Source: Desulfuromonadales bacterium (GTDB lineage Bacteria > Desulfobacterota > Desulfuromonadia > Geobacterales > Pseudopelobacteraceae). From it: 28,835 bases of DNA. The stretch covers positions 1 through 28,835 of the forward strand of contig JAATGX010000271.1 in the NCBI GenBank assembly GCA_015688915.1, written 5' to 3'. Below are positions 1-7,874 of this stretch, piece after piece; position 1 is the stretch's first letter; the number at the start of each line of letters is the position of its first letter. The position numbers and the translations under genes are program-made. Below the pieces are notes generated by a model. That model was not told the DNA's origin. It worked only from the letters and a program-made list of their open reading frames with translations, and did not search any database.

Positions 1-1
1 A

Positions 2-202
2 TCAAGATTTTCCGGTCATCCGGCGGTATATGGGACACGACTCGAAACAGCCGCCACAGAAAGCCAGTATGTTGGAAACATTGCAACTTGCCAGCCGGGC
101 GCAGTAACATTCGGGAAAAGGATGTGCCGTGAAGCGGCATATATCCGGCCGGACCAGGCCGTCGCCCTTGTCTCCATCTGTGCGGTTAGTATCGTTTTTC
201 AC
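2..202 (-). CDS. Small cysteine-rich protein of unknown function
   Basis: A 66-residue protein with seven Cys, all in the last 45 residues. The pattern is C-x9-C-x-C, then a Cys, then CGGC and a final Cys near ESCPIYRR. The density and spacing suggest a metal-binding (zinc or Fe-S) or disulfide-rich knuckle; that is inference. The start chosen is GTG at 202, 25 bases after the stop of the hemerythrin-like gene, because no ATG occurs in this frame downstream of that stop. The ribosome site is weak, so the start is uncertain. The same frame stays open further upstream, but that part overlaps the hemerythrin-like gene and reads as shadow. I have a vague impression of similar short Cys-rich hypothetical proteins in Geobacter relatives but cannot name a family. 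Confidence 0.5.
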   Translation of the reverse strand: MKNDTNRTDGDKGDGLVRPDICRFTAHPFPECYCARLASCNVSNILAFCGGCFESCPIYRRMTGKS

Positions 203-227
203 CGACTTGGGAACCCGCCATTGCCCT

Positions 228-584
228 TTATTCTGCCAGGAACTTTTCAAAGATCCGGTCATATATCTGAATGTGCTCCACCCAGAGCTGGCGCACGCAG
301 CACAGCTCCCCGGGCAATGTCTCCCGGTCCTCGCCGGTGCGGCGACGCAGCTCGACCGTTTTTGCACGGATGAACTGGTGATGGAGACAATGATGCACGG
401 CCAGGGGAAAGCCCACCATCTCCATGTAAGCGTTCTCGTTGCCGATATGCTCCGTCATGATCTCCAGGAGCCGGTCCAGGTTCGGTCTGACGTCCATTCC
501 CGGTTCCCGGCGCACCGATTCAATTATGATGTCCAGTGGGTCGAGGATGCAGCAGTAGCGGCTGTCGCAACTATTCCTTTCCAT
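228..584 (-). CDS. Divergent hemerythrin-like protein
   Basis: A 118-residue protein. It shows the hemerythrin di-iron ligand pattern in helices B to D: EHIGNE (His46, Glu50), a segment with Pro60 followed by His65 and His69 (HxxxH), and HIQIYD (His104, Asp109). Bacterial hemerythrins bind oxygen or sense oxygen and redox state through a non-haem di-iron site. The helix A motif that usually reads I-D-x-Q-H is here LDPLD, with Asp18 where the iron-ligand His is expected. The N-terminus is Cys-rich (Cys6, Cys11, Cys12). The length is a little short for the family. It starts with ATG at 584, 15 bases after the end of the ribA remnant. It may bind a modified metal site or be a decaying copy. Family assignment is fairly sure; function is not. 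Confidence 0.75.
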   Translation of the reverse strand: MERNSCDSRYCCILDPLDIIIESVRREPGMDVRPNLDRLLEIMTEHIGNENAYMEMVGFPLAVHHCLHHQFIRAKTVELRRRTGEDRETLPGELCCVRQLWVEHIQIYDRIFEKFLAE

Positions 585-598
585 ACCGTCGCCCCGTT

Positions 599-736
599 TT
601 ACAGGTCCAGCAGATGGCCCAATTTCTGCCGCTTGGTCCTCAGATAGCGGAGGTTGTCCCGACCGGCTTCGATCTCCAGCGGCACCCGTTCCACGATCTC
701 GAGGCCGTGGCCCTGGAGGCTGACGATCTTGGTGGC
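599..736 (-). pseudogene. ribA: 3' remnant of a GTP cyclohydrolase II (ribA/ribBA) gene
   Basis: An open stretch on the minus strand ends at a TAA at 599-601 and encodes about 46 residues that look like the C-terminus of GTP cyclohydrolase II. It contains KIVSLQGHGLEIVERVPLEI, followed by NLRYLRTKRQKLGHLLDL. RibA/RibBA proteins carry the same kind of ending (K-I-x-x-L-x-G-x-G-L-x-V-x-x-R-x-P, then Y-L-x-T-K-x-x-K-L-G-H). An in-frame TAA at 737-739 cuts it off. The open frame further upstream (about 740-838) encodes a peptide ending GANLPGVDKSG that I do not recognise as RibA. No catalytic region of the enzyme is present, so this is a gene fragment left by rearrangement. Confidence 0.6.
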
Positions 737-837
737 TTAGCCGCTCTTATCGACTCCCGGCAGATTCGCACCATGGCACACGGCTTGGCACAGGGCCCGA
801 ACCGCCTCGGCAACCATCGGCGGGATCAGGGAGTGAA

Positions 838-877
838 CCGCGCACCGGGTGCCTCTGCGGAAGCACCCGGTGCGCGG
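838..877. terminator. Strong hairpin downstream of the flavoprotein gene
   Basis: A perfect 15-base-pair stem (838-852 with 863-877) encloses a 10-base loop; its core is GCACCGGGTGC. It begins 5 bases after the stop of the flavoprotein gene on the minus strand, the usual place for a terminator. No long T run follows on either strand, so it may act as an RNA 3'-end stabiliser rather than a classical intrinsic terminator. Confidence 0.65.
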
Positions 878-881
878 GCTA

Positions 882-2492
882 CTATGCTTTCTTGTCCCAA
901 GCGGTTTCCTTAATCATATTCTGTGCTGCGATGCGGCCAAAGACCTGCGAGGAACTGACACAACTGCCGCTTTGGTAGTATACGGAGCTGAGATGAGACG
1001 CCGTTGCCCCGGCAGCATAGAGCCCGGTGATGGGGTTACCACCTTTCAGCACCTGCGCCTTTGCGTTGACGTGCAGTCCGCCGGCCGTCAAGGTGCAGAG
1101 ATTTGTCACATCTATGGAAATTGCGTAGAACGGGGCGGTATTGACTACCTGAATCTGTTCGGGGACCTTATTGAAGTCGGGGTCCGTGCCGATCGCCGCG
1201 TGCGCGTTGTACGTGTCAACCGTATTTTGCAGGGATGCCGAGGGAACACCGATCAGTCCCGCCAGATCCGTGATCGAATTGGCGGTGTGTGTGGTCAGCG
1301 CGCCCCACATGGCGTCGTCAAATAGCAGTACATCCTTGATCGTTTGGTCTATGATGTAGTAGACCTTCGGATATATACGGTTGTAGAGGAATTGGCCAAG
1401 ACGTGCGCTTTCATTGGTCTCGGCCATGAACCGGCTGCCGGCCTGGTTGACCAGGATTCCTTTCACAATGTAACAGGCATTTGTTGGTAGTAGATAGGAG
1501 GGGAGGATAAATGTTTCGAAAACGGCGGTATCCATGGCCCACACGTCCGCCCCGATACTTTGCGCCATCTTGATGCCCGTCCCTGTGTCCATGGGGACGG
1601 AGAGTGGAGAAGTGCCCTTCAGGTTCGGCGCGTATTGGGCCACCATATCCGGGTTGTTACGGAAGCAGCCGCAACAGAGAAGGACTGCCTTTGAGGCCTT
1701 GTATGATATATCGCCGACGGCGACCCCGACAACACGACCGATGTCGTCGTTGAAGATCAGATTTGTGACAGTACTGTTAGTGAGCACCGTAATGCCGGGG
1801 ACTTTAGAGACGACCGCACTGATCGTCTCCCAGTACGCCGGTGCACCGCCGGAGTATAAGTGCATGTGCGGTACTGGCGTAGGGAGGGTTTCGGCGATCT
1901 CGACATCTTTTTCGCTGCCCATGGCCAGGACGCCTACGTCCGCCAGGGTGGCGAAAGGCAATAGACCGAAGTTCGGTCTGGCACCGTTCTTGAACACCAC
2001 ACCCTTGCTCTCGATATAGTCAAAGGTCTCCTTGACGTTCTCGCAGAAGGCCCTGACCACCTCATCCGGCCCTCGGGGAATGGCCGCGGCCTGCAGATAT
2101 TCAGATATTTGCTCCGTTGTTTCATGAAAGCCGTTGAGATTCTGGACACGCGTGCCGCCGTTGCCACCTGCGAAGAAACCGCCGCCGTTGACCGCCGATG
2201 CGCCGCCACCACTGGCCGTTGCCTCGAGGATTAACACCTTGGCGCCGGGATCCGTATCCGTGGCAACGAGAGCTGCCGTCGCTCCCGCGCCGCCGTATCC
2301 GACGATTACGATGTCATACTCGCCATCCCACTTCGTCGGCACATCCGAAGCGGTAGAGATTTTTTTGGTGACATCATCCCCGCACCCGGCGGCAAGTCCC
2401 AAAGCCACTGATCCCACGGCAAGACCGCCAGCTTTGAGAAACCCGCGGCGGGACAGCGCTCCCTTGACTTCTTGTTCATCTATATTGCTCAT
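882..2492 (-). CDS. Tat-exported FAD flavoprotein (fumarate reductase/FAD_binding_2 family)
   Basis: A 536-residue protein. The start is ATG at 2492 with GAAAGGA just upstream; a longer frame to 2561 lacks this support. Residues 14-20 are a Tat motif (SRRGFLK), followed by a hydrophobic stretch ending in AAGCGDD, which could be a lipobox, so a Tat-exported lipoprotein is possible. An FAD dinucleotide-binding motif (IVIVGYGGAGA) follows, and the C-terminus has the family's GLYAAGATA segment. GSRFMAE resembles the G-x-R-F-x-x-E element of fumarate reductases. The His-rich HHTMGG substrate motif is replaced by LTAGG, and the C-terminal Arg segment is also altered, so fumarate itself is an unlikely substrate. 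It lies 90 bases downstream of a haem lipoprotein gene that is the likely electron donor. The arrangement recalls periplasmic methacrylate or flavocytochrome reductases with separate subunits; the actual electron acceptor is unknown. Confidence 0.85.
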   Translation of the reverse strand: MSNIDEQEVKGALSRRGFLKAGGLAVGSVALGLAAGCGDDVTKKISTASDVPTKWDGEYDIVIVGYGGAGATAALVATDTDPGAKVLILEATASGGGASAVNGGGFFAGGNGGTRVQNLNGFHETTEQISEYLQAAAIPRGPDEVVRAFCENVKETFDYIESKGVVFKNGARPNFGLLPFATLADVGVLAMGSEKDVEIAETLPTPVPHMHLYSGGAPAYWETISAVVSKVPGITVLTNSTVTNLIFNDDIGRVVGVAVGDISYKASKAVLLCCGCFRNNPDMVAQYAPNLKGTSPLSVPMDTGTGIKMAQSIGADVWAMDTAVFETFILPSYLLPTNACYIVKGILVNQAGSRFMAETNESARLGQFLYNRIYPKVYYIIDQTIKDVLLFDDAMWGALTTHTANSITDLAGLIGVPSASLQNTVDTYNAHAAIGTDPDFNKVPEQIQVVNTAPFYAISIDVTNLCTLTAGGLHVNAKAQVLKGGNPITGLYAAGATASHLSSVYYQSGSCVSSSQVFGRIAAQNMIKETAWDKKA

Positions 2493-2582
2493 ATTGATTC
2501 CTTTCGCATTAATTACAGGATAATGTTGAACGAAATGTGTTGTCAGGGCTGGGCTAACCAATACTCTTCCACTTTCTTTATA

Positions 2583-3701
2583 TTACGGCACCGTCAGGAA
2601 ATAAGCAGTAAGAGCCGAGATTTGTGCAGCAGTAAGCGGTCCGGTTCCGTTATGGGTGGTAACGCCGGGCGTAGGAAATACGGCGCTTGCATCCAGCGCC
2701 TTCAGATCGGGAGCAAAGCCGCTTGTGTCAGCCGAGCCCAATTTGTGGCATCCGGCGCACAAGTTCGTGTAAAGGGCAGCCGCATCGACCGTGGGGGGCG
2801 GGCCGCCGGCGGCAGTGACGGTTGTGCTGGTAAACGTGGCGGAAACACCGCCTATTGTTAAGGTTGTGACTGTGTTGGTGCTGTTTGAAGCGGAGGAAGT
2901 ATGCTGCACTTTGACCGTCTGGCCGTTGGTCACCGTGCCGGCGGTAGTGGTAAAAGCACCGGTCCCGATGGAGTAGCTGCCTCCGGTGACGCTGATCGGG
3001 ACGGCAGCGGTTATGCCGCTCACGGTAATGGAATTGGAAGTGACGATTGTACTGAGTGCCACGTCCGTCGGGCTGGTAAAGGTGAAAGCATCTGGTGTCG
3101 TACCAGTATTACCACCCGTCAGATAACTTACTATGGAGGCCAACTGGTCTGTCGTGAGCGCCTTAAGTGCGTCTGTCCCCATCCCGCCTTTATTGGTATC
3201 AATAGCCGTCTGGAAAGCCTCTATGGTCTTCGTCTTCACAGGCATGCCGCTATGGCAGCTGTTGCAGTAGGTTAGATAGAGAGTCTGACCTTCGCCGCCA
3301 GCACCGGTTGTGCCGGTTGTGCTGGTAAACGTGGCGGAAACACCGCCCATGGTTAATTTTGTGGTCGTGGTCGCATTGCTTGAAGCAGACGCGGTATGCC
3401 GCACCCGCACCGTCTGGCCGTTATACACCGTGTCCGCGGAAGCGGTAAATAACCCGGTCCCGATGGAGTAGCTCCCTCCGGTGACGCTGATCCGGGCGCC
3501 AATGGTTATGCCACTGACGGTAATGGGGTTGGATGTGACGGTTGAACCGGGCTCTACGCCAGACTGGTTGGTAAAGGCGAACTTCGCCGGTGTAGCGCCA
3601 ACTGCGTTTTCATATTCGGTCTTGTCGTCACCGCAACCAGGTAACACCAACAAAAAAGCAGACAACAACAAAGGCACATATGCTACATATCGTTTATTCA
3701 T
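2583..3701 (-). CDS. Lipoprotein c-type cytochrome with two haem sites and duplicated beta domains
   Basis: A 372-residue protein. A signal peptide ends in a lipobox (VLPGC, Cys23). Two CxxCH haem-binding sites are seen: CNSCH at 146-150 and CAGCH at 315-319. Each follows a Ser/Thr/Gly-rich domain of about 77 residues (53-129 and 217-293) that are near copies of one another, both with ISVTGGSYSIGTG and GGVSATFTSTT. Each haem segment is short and resembles a cytochrome c domain of the c-551/cbb3 type; possible distal Met residues follow the first. The protein should sit in the periplasm or on the outer surface, anchored by lipid. It precedes the Tat flavoprotein in the same orientation and probably feeds it electrons. 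Start ATG at 3701 has GGTGAG upstream. The PAS-LuxR gene is divergent. Confidence 0.85.
   Translation of the reverse strand: MNKRYVAYVPLLLSAFLLVLPGCGDDKTEYENAVGATPAKFAFTNQSGVEPGSTVTSNPITVSGITIGARISVTGGSYSIGTGLFTASADTVYNGQTVRVRHTASASSNATTTTKLTMGGVSATFTSTTGTTGAGGEGQTLYLTYCNSCHSGMPVKTKTIEAFQTAIDTNKGGMGTDALKALTTDQLASIVSYLTGGNTGTTPDAFTFTSPTDVALSTIVTSNSITVSGITAAVPISVTGGSYSIGTGAFTTTAGTVTNGQTVKVQHTSSASNSTNTVTTLTIGGVSATFTSTTVTAAGGPPPTVDAAALYTNLCAGCHKLGSADTSGFAPDLKALDASAVFPTPGVTTHNGTGPLTAAQISALTAYFLTVP
2823..3545 (-). repeat. Two direct copies of a ~231-base domain-coding repeat inside the cytochrome gene
   Basis: Units at about 3315-3545 and 2823-3053 encode the two similar beta domains. Long stretches are near identical in DNA; for example, GTAAACGTGGCGGAAACACC occurs in both at the same relative place (plus-strand reading). 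The level of DNA identity points to fairly recent duplication or gene conversion. Such repeats could also recombine to remove one haem domain. Confidence 0.75.
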
Positions 3702-3888
3702 CTCTCACCAAACCTTTCTGTAAATAACGTGTAGTTTGTTCCTGCTGTCTTAGTATCCCTGATCTCTGCCACCAACTTCACCCTTGTCACCTCCCTTAGA
3801 GTAGGCTTAATCATCATTTATATTTGCTCAAACTGGATTATCTCCTTGAACAGCCGTTTTCCGGGAAGACAGTGGATGGTTTTGACTC

Positions 3889-3904
3889 TGGCATCCAGAT
3901 TGCG
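3889..3904 (+). promoter_or_regulatory. Sigma-54-like promoter motif
   Basis: TGGCATCCAGATTGCG matches the -24/-12 consensus TGGCACG-N4-TTGC at the key GG and GC positions with exact spacing. It points towards the regulator gene, whose start lies about 345 bases downstream. The same bases form a short palindrome (TCTGG-CAT-CCAGA), so it could instead be an operator. Confidence 0.35.
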
Positions 3905-3929
3905 TAAATAAAATCAGTGTCGTAATGGC

Positions 3930-3950
3930 GATAATTTAGTCACAATTATC
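3930..3950. promoter_or_regulatory. Perfect inverted repeat, candidate operator
   Basis: GATAATT and AATTATC are perfect inverted 7-base arms separated by 7 bases (centre to centre 14). The site lies between the divergent regulator and cytochrome genes and has the size and symmetry of a dimeric HTH binding site, so the neighbouring PAS-LuxR protein is the natural candidate to bind it. Confidence 0.4.
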
Positions 3951-4158
3951 TCTGGAGGAAATACCAACAAAATATGAGGAAAATAGTAGGGATAAACTGA
4001 CAGTTACCTGGGGTGGGTTAATTTCAAAGGCCTATTGACATCATTGACAGCCGAGGTTAAACCGACACCTCAGCAGACTGTCCATTTTGCACTTGACTGC
4101 ATCAAGCCATGAAGAGTAGAAGGATAATCCGAAAGTTCCGTGTTATGAAAATTATGTT

Positions 4159-4186
4159 TTGTTTGCTCGTAATTGAGGAGTATACT
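4159..4186 (+). promoter_or_regulatory. Sigma-70-like promoter for the PAS-LuxR gene
   Basis: TTGTTT (4159-4164) and TATACT (4181-4186) are separated by 16 bases. The -10 box matches consensus at five of six positions, the -35 box only partly. It lies about 60 bases before the ATG at 4249, a reasonable leader length. Confidence 0.4.
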
Positions 4187-4248
4187 GTACAAAATCCGGC
4201 CAGCACACACTGATGAATACCAATTTGGCAGAGTAGGGAGTTGGTGTA

Positions 4249-5217
4249 ATGGCAAACAAATTTTCATTTGAGAGATCGGAGCAAGGACCAGTCAATTATA
4301 TTACACTTAGTAAATTTGAGAGGAAAACCACTGAACCTAATTTAATATTTTGGCAGGAGTTGCTGGCTTCCGGCTTGTTTGACTGTATGCCGGTTGCAAT
4401 CTTTCTTTTTGACAATGATTTTAAATTACTTTCTTGTAACAGACTTAGTGTTGAGTCCATTCGCCTTTATACCTCCTATAAACCCTCTCAAGCTCTGGGA
4501 ATGCGCCTCGTTGACTATATGCCAGGAACTGAATGCCATGTTCACAATTGCATGGAAGAAATGGAACGACTCCATAAGACGGAATGGCGTATTCATGATC
4601 AACCAATCAAAATAAAGAAAGAAAATGCGTGTTGGACAACATATTGGGATACCAGATGTTCCGCTCTTTATGATTCAGCGGGAAGGCACAAGGCCTATCT
4701 GGTATGTTCCATTGATACGACTGAACGGTATTTGAGCAGGAACGCTTCGCAGCATGACAGTGGGTATGGTTTTGATGACTATATGAGCACTATTGAGGGG
4801 TTAAGGTCCACTGTCAAGACTTTGATTGATATTAAAAGTGATGACAGGAAAGAACTGGAAAAAAGCTTTTATTTAAATGCACAGCACGGACTTGTTCCAT
4901 ATATAGAAAAGCTTAAGACTTCAAAGCTAAGCAATGAACAAAAACTTTATGTTGACATGATAGAAGCTAATTTACAGAACATCCTTTCTCCGCTGAACAA
5001 AAATCTTTCCTCGGCATATAGAAAATTCACACCTACCGAAATCAGGATTGCTGAACTTATAAAAGAAGGAAGGCAAAGCAAGGACATATCAAGCTTATTA
5101 CATGTTAGCAAGGAATGTATTGATTTCCATCGGAACAACATCCGGAAGAAACTTGGCTTATCCAACAAACAAATTAATTTAAGAAGTTTTTTATGGTCTC
5201 TATCTTCACTGGACTAA
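4249..5217 (+). CDS. PAS domain LuxR-type transcriptional regulator
   Basis: A 322-residue protein. Residues about 40-160 form a PAS-like sensor domain (start PVAIFLFDNDFKLLSCN, end VCSIDTTER). A helical linker follows, and residues 258-315 form a LuxR/GerE helix-turn-helix (LTPTE-like FTPTEIRIAELIKEGRQSKDI, with IDFHRNNIRKKLG as recognition region). No receiver or autoinducer domain is present, so it probably senses a small ligand or redox state directly through PAS. It is divergent from the cytochrome/flavoprotein pair and is the obvious candidate regulator of it. ATG at 4249 has AGGGAG at good spacing. The gene is clearly more AT-rich than the lipid-cluster genes, which could reflect transfer or a regional composition shift. 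Confidence 0.88.
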   Translation: MANKFSFERSEQGPVNYITLSKFERKTTEPNLIFWQELLASGLFDCMPVAIFLFDNDFKLLSCNRLSVESIRLYTSYKPSQALGMRLVDYMPGTECHVHNCMEEMERLHKTEWRIHDQPIKIKKENACWTTYWDTRCSALYDSAGRHKAYLVCSIDTTERYLSRNASQHDSGYGFDDYMSTIEGLRSTVKTLIDIKSDDRKELEKSFYLNAQHGLVPYIEKLKTSKLSNEQKLYVDMIEANLQNILSPLNKNLSSAYRKFTPTEIRIAELIKEGRQSKDISSLLHVSKECIDFHRNNIRKKLGLSNKQINLRSFLWSLSSLD

Positions 5218-5405
5218 CGCCGTCACCTTTGTAGATCACTTGAAACCAATGATGCTTATTTCTCTCAATACCGGCACCCGATAGGGTGAATAGCAAGATA
5301 ACTATTTTATTTTACTTCGAGTTATTTGCGCCTTTGCGGTTCAAATGTTTTTTATAGGATAAAGGGGTCAACCCCTGATAAAGGAATTTTGTGGTAAAAG
5401 CCCCT
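5218..5405. other. Intergenic region between convergent genes
   Basis: 188 bases between the ends of the regulator and the mechanosensitive channel gene. A weak stem AATAG/CTATT followed by a T-rich run (about 5289-5315) may end the regulator transcript, and a short AGGGG/CCCCT stem (about 5363-5376) lies past the channel gene stop. Neither is strong. No gene is seen. Confidence 0.3.
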
Positions 5406-7868
5406 TTACCCGATCACTGTAGTGGGTCCGGTCGGGGAGACAACCTCGACGCGGAGAGGTTCGGTACTGTCAAGGTGAATGTTGCGCTGAGGAGATACCA
5501 TGGCGATGTTCTCTTCGGAGAAGCGCTGTTCAACCATGAAACGGAGATCGCTCGCCACCTCCGATGGATTTGACTTGGGACCGTAGTCGATCCAGAAGTT
5601 GAGGGCAAAGACCAGTGAGTTGTCGCCGAAATCCTCGAAAAATACCTGCGGCGGCGGATCTTTGAGAACCAGTCCGTGATTGTTGCCGCATTCGGCAAGG
5701 ATGTCGCGTACCCGCGTGACCGGCGAACCGTAGGTGACCCCCACCTTTACAATCCGGCGCAGCCTGGCATTGGTGTGGGTCCAGTTGGTCACATTCTTTT
5801 CCAGAAACGTCGAGTTCGGGATCACCGTCTCTACCCCGTCGAAACCGAGAACGGTCGAGGCGCGTATATCCACCGCGGTAATTTTCCCCACCACGCCATC
5901 AACGTCAACCGTGTCTCCCACCTGAACATTGCGCTCAAGGAGCATGAGAATACCGCTGACCAGGTTCTTGATGAGGGTCTGGGTACCGAAACCGACGCCG
6001 ATGGCCAGGGCGCCGCCCAGGAAAGCGAAAACCGTAAGCGGAATCCGTACGAAATTGAGCGTGACAATCAACAGAATAAAGGAGGCGAGCGCCAGGAATG
6101 CCCGGCGGAGCACATGGGCCTGATGCTCGCCGACATGGAAACGGGTGACCATGATCCGGTGCATCCGCCGGCCCAGAAACGAGGCCGCAAAGAAACCGAC
6201 GATAAAGAGCAGGAGGGCGCACAGGCTCTTGCCCACAGTCACCCCACGGGAGGTGACAACCCGCTGCCCCGCAACGTTAACGGTATCTTCAACGGTAAAC
6301 AGTTCAAAGCGCCATATCCGGCCAAGTACCTGCGTAAACGTCCCAAAACCGTCCAGAGCCCGTTGCTTTATGCTTTGCGCACCCTGAAAGCGTTCGATAT
6401 CCTCCTGCCACGACTGTAATTCGGCTTCGACGTGGTCCAAGGCGACCTTCAGACGCTCGGCCACATCACGTTGCAAACGGCGCGCCGCAAGCAGATCCAG
6501 CTCTGCCGCCCGAAGCGGACTCTGCCGGTCGATCCCGGCCAACCGCGTCTCCTGCTCGCGCTCGGCGGCCTGATTCACCTCCAACTGACGCTGGGCATAC
6601 TCCCGCCACGGGCGAAACCGCTCACGTCTCTTTTGGAACTCAGCCAGTATGTCCCGTTTTTTTTGGGAATCTGTTGCGGTTATGGCCGCATAACGCTGCT
6701 CCCACAGAGAGGCGGAGGACTGGTCGATGGAACTGAGCGCCGAAATACTCTCGATCTCGAACCGTGAACATTCCACCCACGCCTGGGCGGCGCGCTGCCG
6801 GGCCTGCAACTCGGCGCGCCGCGCCCCGGCTCCGGTTTGGCCTCCTCCTTTGCCATGACCGGCGTCAAGAGACTCCAACTCACGTTGCACCCGAACCAGT
6901 TCGCCGGTGCTGCGCGCATCGCGGGCCACGGCCTGTTCCATATCCCGGTCGAACATGGCACGGTTCGCCTTCAGTCGGGCCAGCGCCTTTTCCAGGTCTG
7001 CCCGGCTGAAAATCATCCGGCTCCTGGCTTCCGTCAGTTGGCGTTCCAGCAGGCCGAGTTCGGATCGCGCCACAGCCAGGCGCTCTCCGAGCACCTCATA
7101 GCGCAGGGCGGCCCACGTCTCCAACGACTCGGCGGTGCGGACCCGAATCTCTGCCAGCCCCTTTCGCCACGTAGCGGTCACACGCTCTCCGGGCGTGGAG
7201 GCCCTGTCCACGGCATCGACCGCCTGACGCTCCTGTTCCCGCGCACTCTTTGTCGACTCCTTGCTCCGTGAAATCTGCTGGGAGAAAAATTCATAGGATG
7301 ATTCGAGTCCGCGTGTCTTGGCGCGGGCAGCCAGCACCGTCTCCCTGACCTCATCGACCATGAGGACCGAATAGGGGGGCTTATCGGGAAAACCGGTCCA
7401 GTTTGTCGCCTTGCGTTCGGCGGCGGCCCTGTCGTTCCCCAGATTTTCACGTTCGTCGATCAGATTGAGTTGGGACTTGAAGCGGGTAATCAACCCGTCG
7501 AGAAGGCGGGTTCGCTCATCCACCTCCTGCCGGGTAATTCCTGGAGGCACGACAACCGGCCGCTTCCGCTCCTCCTGAACCTCCGCAAGGGCACGACGAA
7601 TGAAATCCCGCTGCTGTGCGGGATCGGTTGTCTTGACCTCCGGTTTAGTCTCCTTCTCGGCCGCTTGAGGAGTATCCAGCAGCTTCGGTAGTTCAGCACG
7701 GGCGAACGAACCCGTAACTACGGGTGCGGACAGCAGCAAAACGGCTAAACCAGCCGCGCAAGCTCTCTTCCGCCGAACCGGAGCAGCAAACGCCGCCATC
7801 CGTGCACAACTTTCACGGATGGCCTCTTTCAGTGAACCCATCGGGCTTGATTGGGAAACGTATTCCAT
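5406..7868 (-). CDS. Large KefA/MscK-type mechanosensitive ion channel
   Basis: An 820-residue protein. An N-terminal basic stretch and a hydrophobic segment (about 38-57) act as signal or anchor. A long Glu/Arg/Gln-rich coiled-coil region (about 70-510) is probably periplasmic. Several membrane segments follow, then the MscS core. The pore helix GGALAIGVGFGTQ at about 617-629 has the Gly/Ala packing typical of MscS TM3, followed by LLERNVQVGDTVDVDG and the beta domain with IPNSTFLEKNVTNWTH. Such channels open on membrane tension and release solutes during hypo-osmotic shock. The start is ATG at 7868 with AAGGAAA upstream; ATG codons at 7841 and 7799 are alternatives. It appears monocistronic, and its leader contains a palindromic mobile-like element. 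Confidence 0.9.
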   Translation of the reverse strand: MEYVSQSSPMGSLKEAIRESCARMAAFAAPVRRKRACAAGLAVLLLSAPVVTGSFARAELPKLLDTPQAAEKETKPEVKTTDPAQQRDFIRRALAEVQEERKRPVVVPPGITRQEVDERTRLLDGLITRFKSQLNLIDERENLGNDRAAAERKATNWTGFPDKPPYSVLMVDEVRETVLAARAKTRGLESSYEFFSQQISRSKESTKSAREQERQAVDAVDRASTPGERVTATWRKGLAEIRVRTAESLETWAALRYEVLGERLAVARSELGLLERQLTEARSRMIFSRADLEKALARLKANRAMFDRDMEQAVARDARSTGELVRVQRELESLDAGHGKGGGQTGAGARRAELQARQRAAQAWVECSRFEIESISALSSIDQSSASLWEQRYAAITATDSQKKRDILAEFQKRRERFRPWREYAQRQLEVNQAAEREQETRLAGIDRQSPLRAAELDLLAARRLQRDVAERLKVALDHVEAELQSWQEDIERFQGAQSIKQRALDGFGTFTQVLGRIWRFELFTVEDTVNVAGQRVVTSRGVTVGKSLCALLLFIVGFFAASFLGRRMHRIMVTRFHVGEHQAHVLRRAFLALASFILLIVTLNFVRIPLTVFAFLGGALAIGVGFGTQTLIKNLVSGILMLLERNVQVGDTVDVDGVVGKITAVDIRASTVLGFDGVETVIPNSTFLEKNVTNWTHTNARLRRIVKVGVTYGSPVTRVRDILAECGNNHGLVLKDPPPQVFFEDFGDNSLVFALNFWIDYGPKSNPSEVASDLRFMVEQRFSEENIAMVSPQRNIHLDSTEPLRVEVVSPTGPTTVIG

Positions 7869-7874
7869 GGATGT

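Larger units (their letters stand above)
3702..4248. other. Divergent intergenic control region
   Basis: A 547-base AT-rich gap between the minus-strand cytochrome gene and the plus-strand regulator. I see no gene of convincing length. It holds the inverted repeat at 3930-3950, the sigma-54-like motif at 3889-3904 and the sigma-70-like motif at 4159-4186, listed separately. No convincing -35/-10 pair was found for the cytochrome gene itself, consistent with an activator-dependent promoter. Confidence 0.6.

Noticed and set aside
882..2492. Calling the flavoprotein a fumarate reductase
   Set aside because: The His motif and C-terminal Arg motif needed for fumarate are not present, so only the family is named.
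3980..4010. Eight-codon plus-strand frame after GGAGGAAAT, as a leader peptide
   Set aside because: Spacing from the ribosome-like site to the ATG is too long and the peptide has no regulatory pattern.
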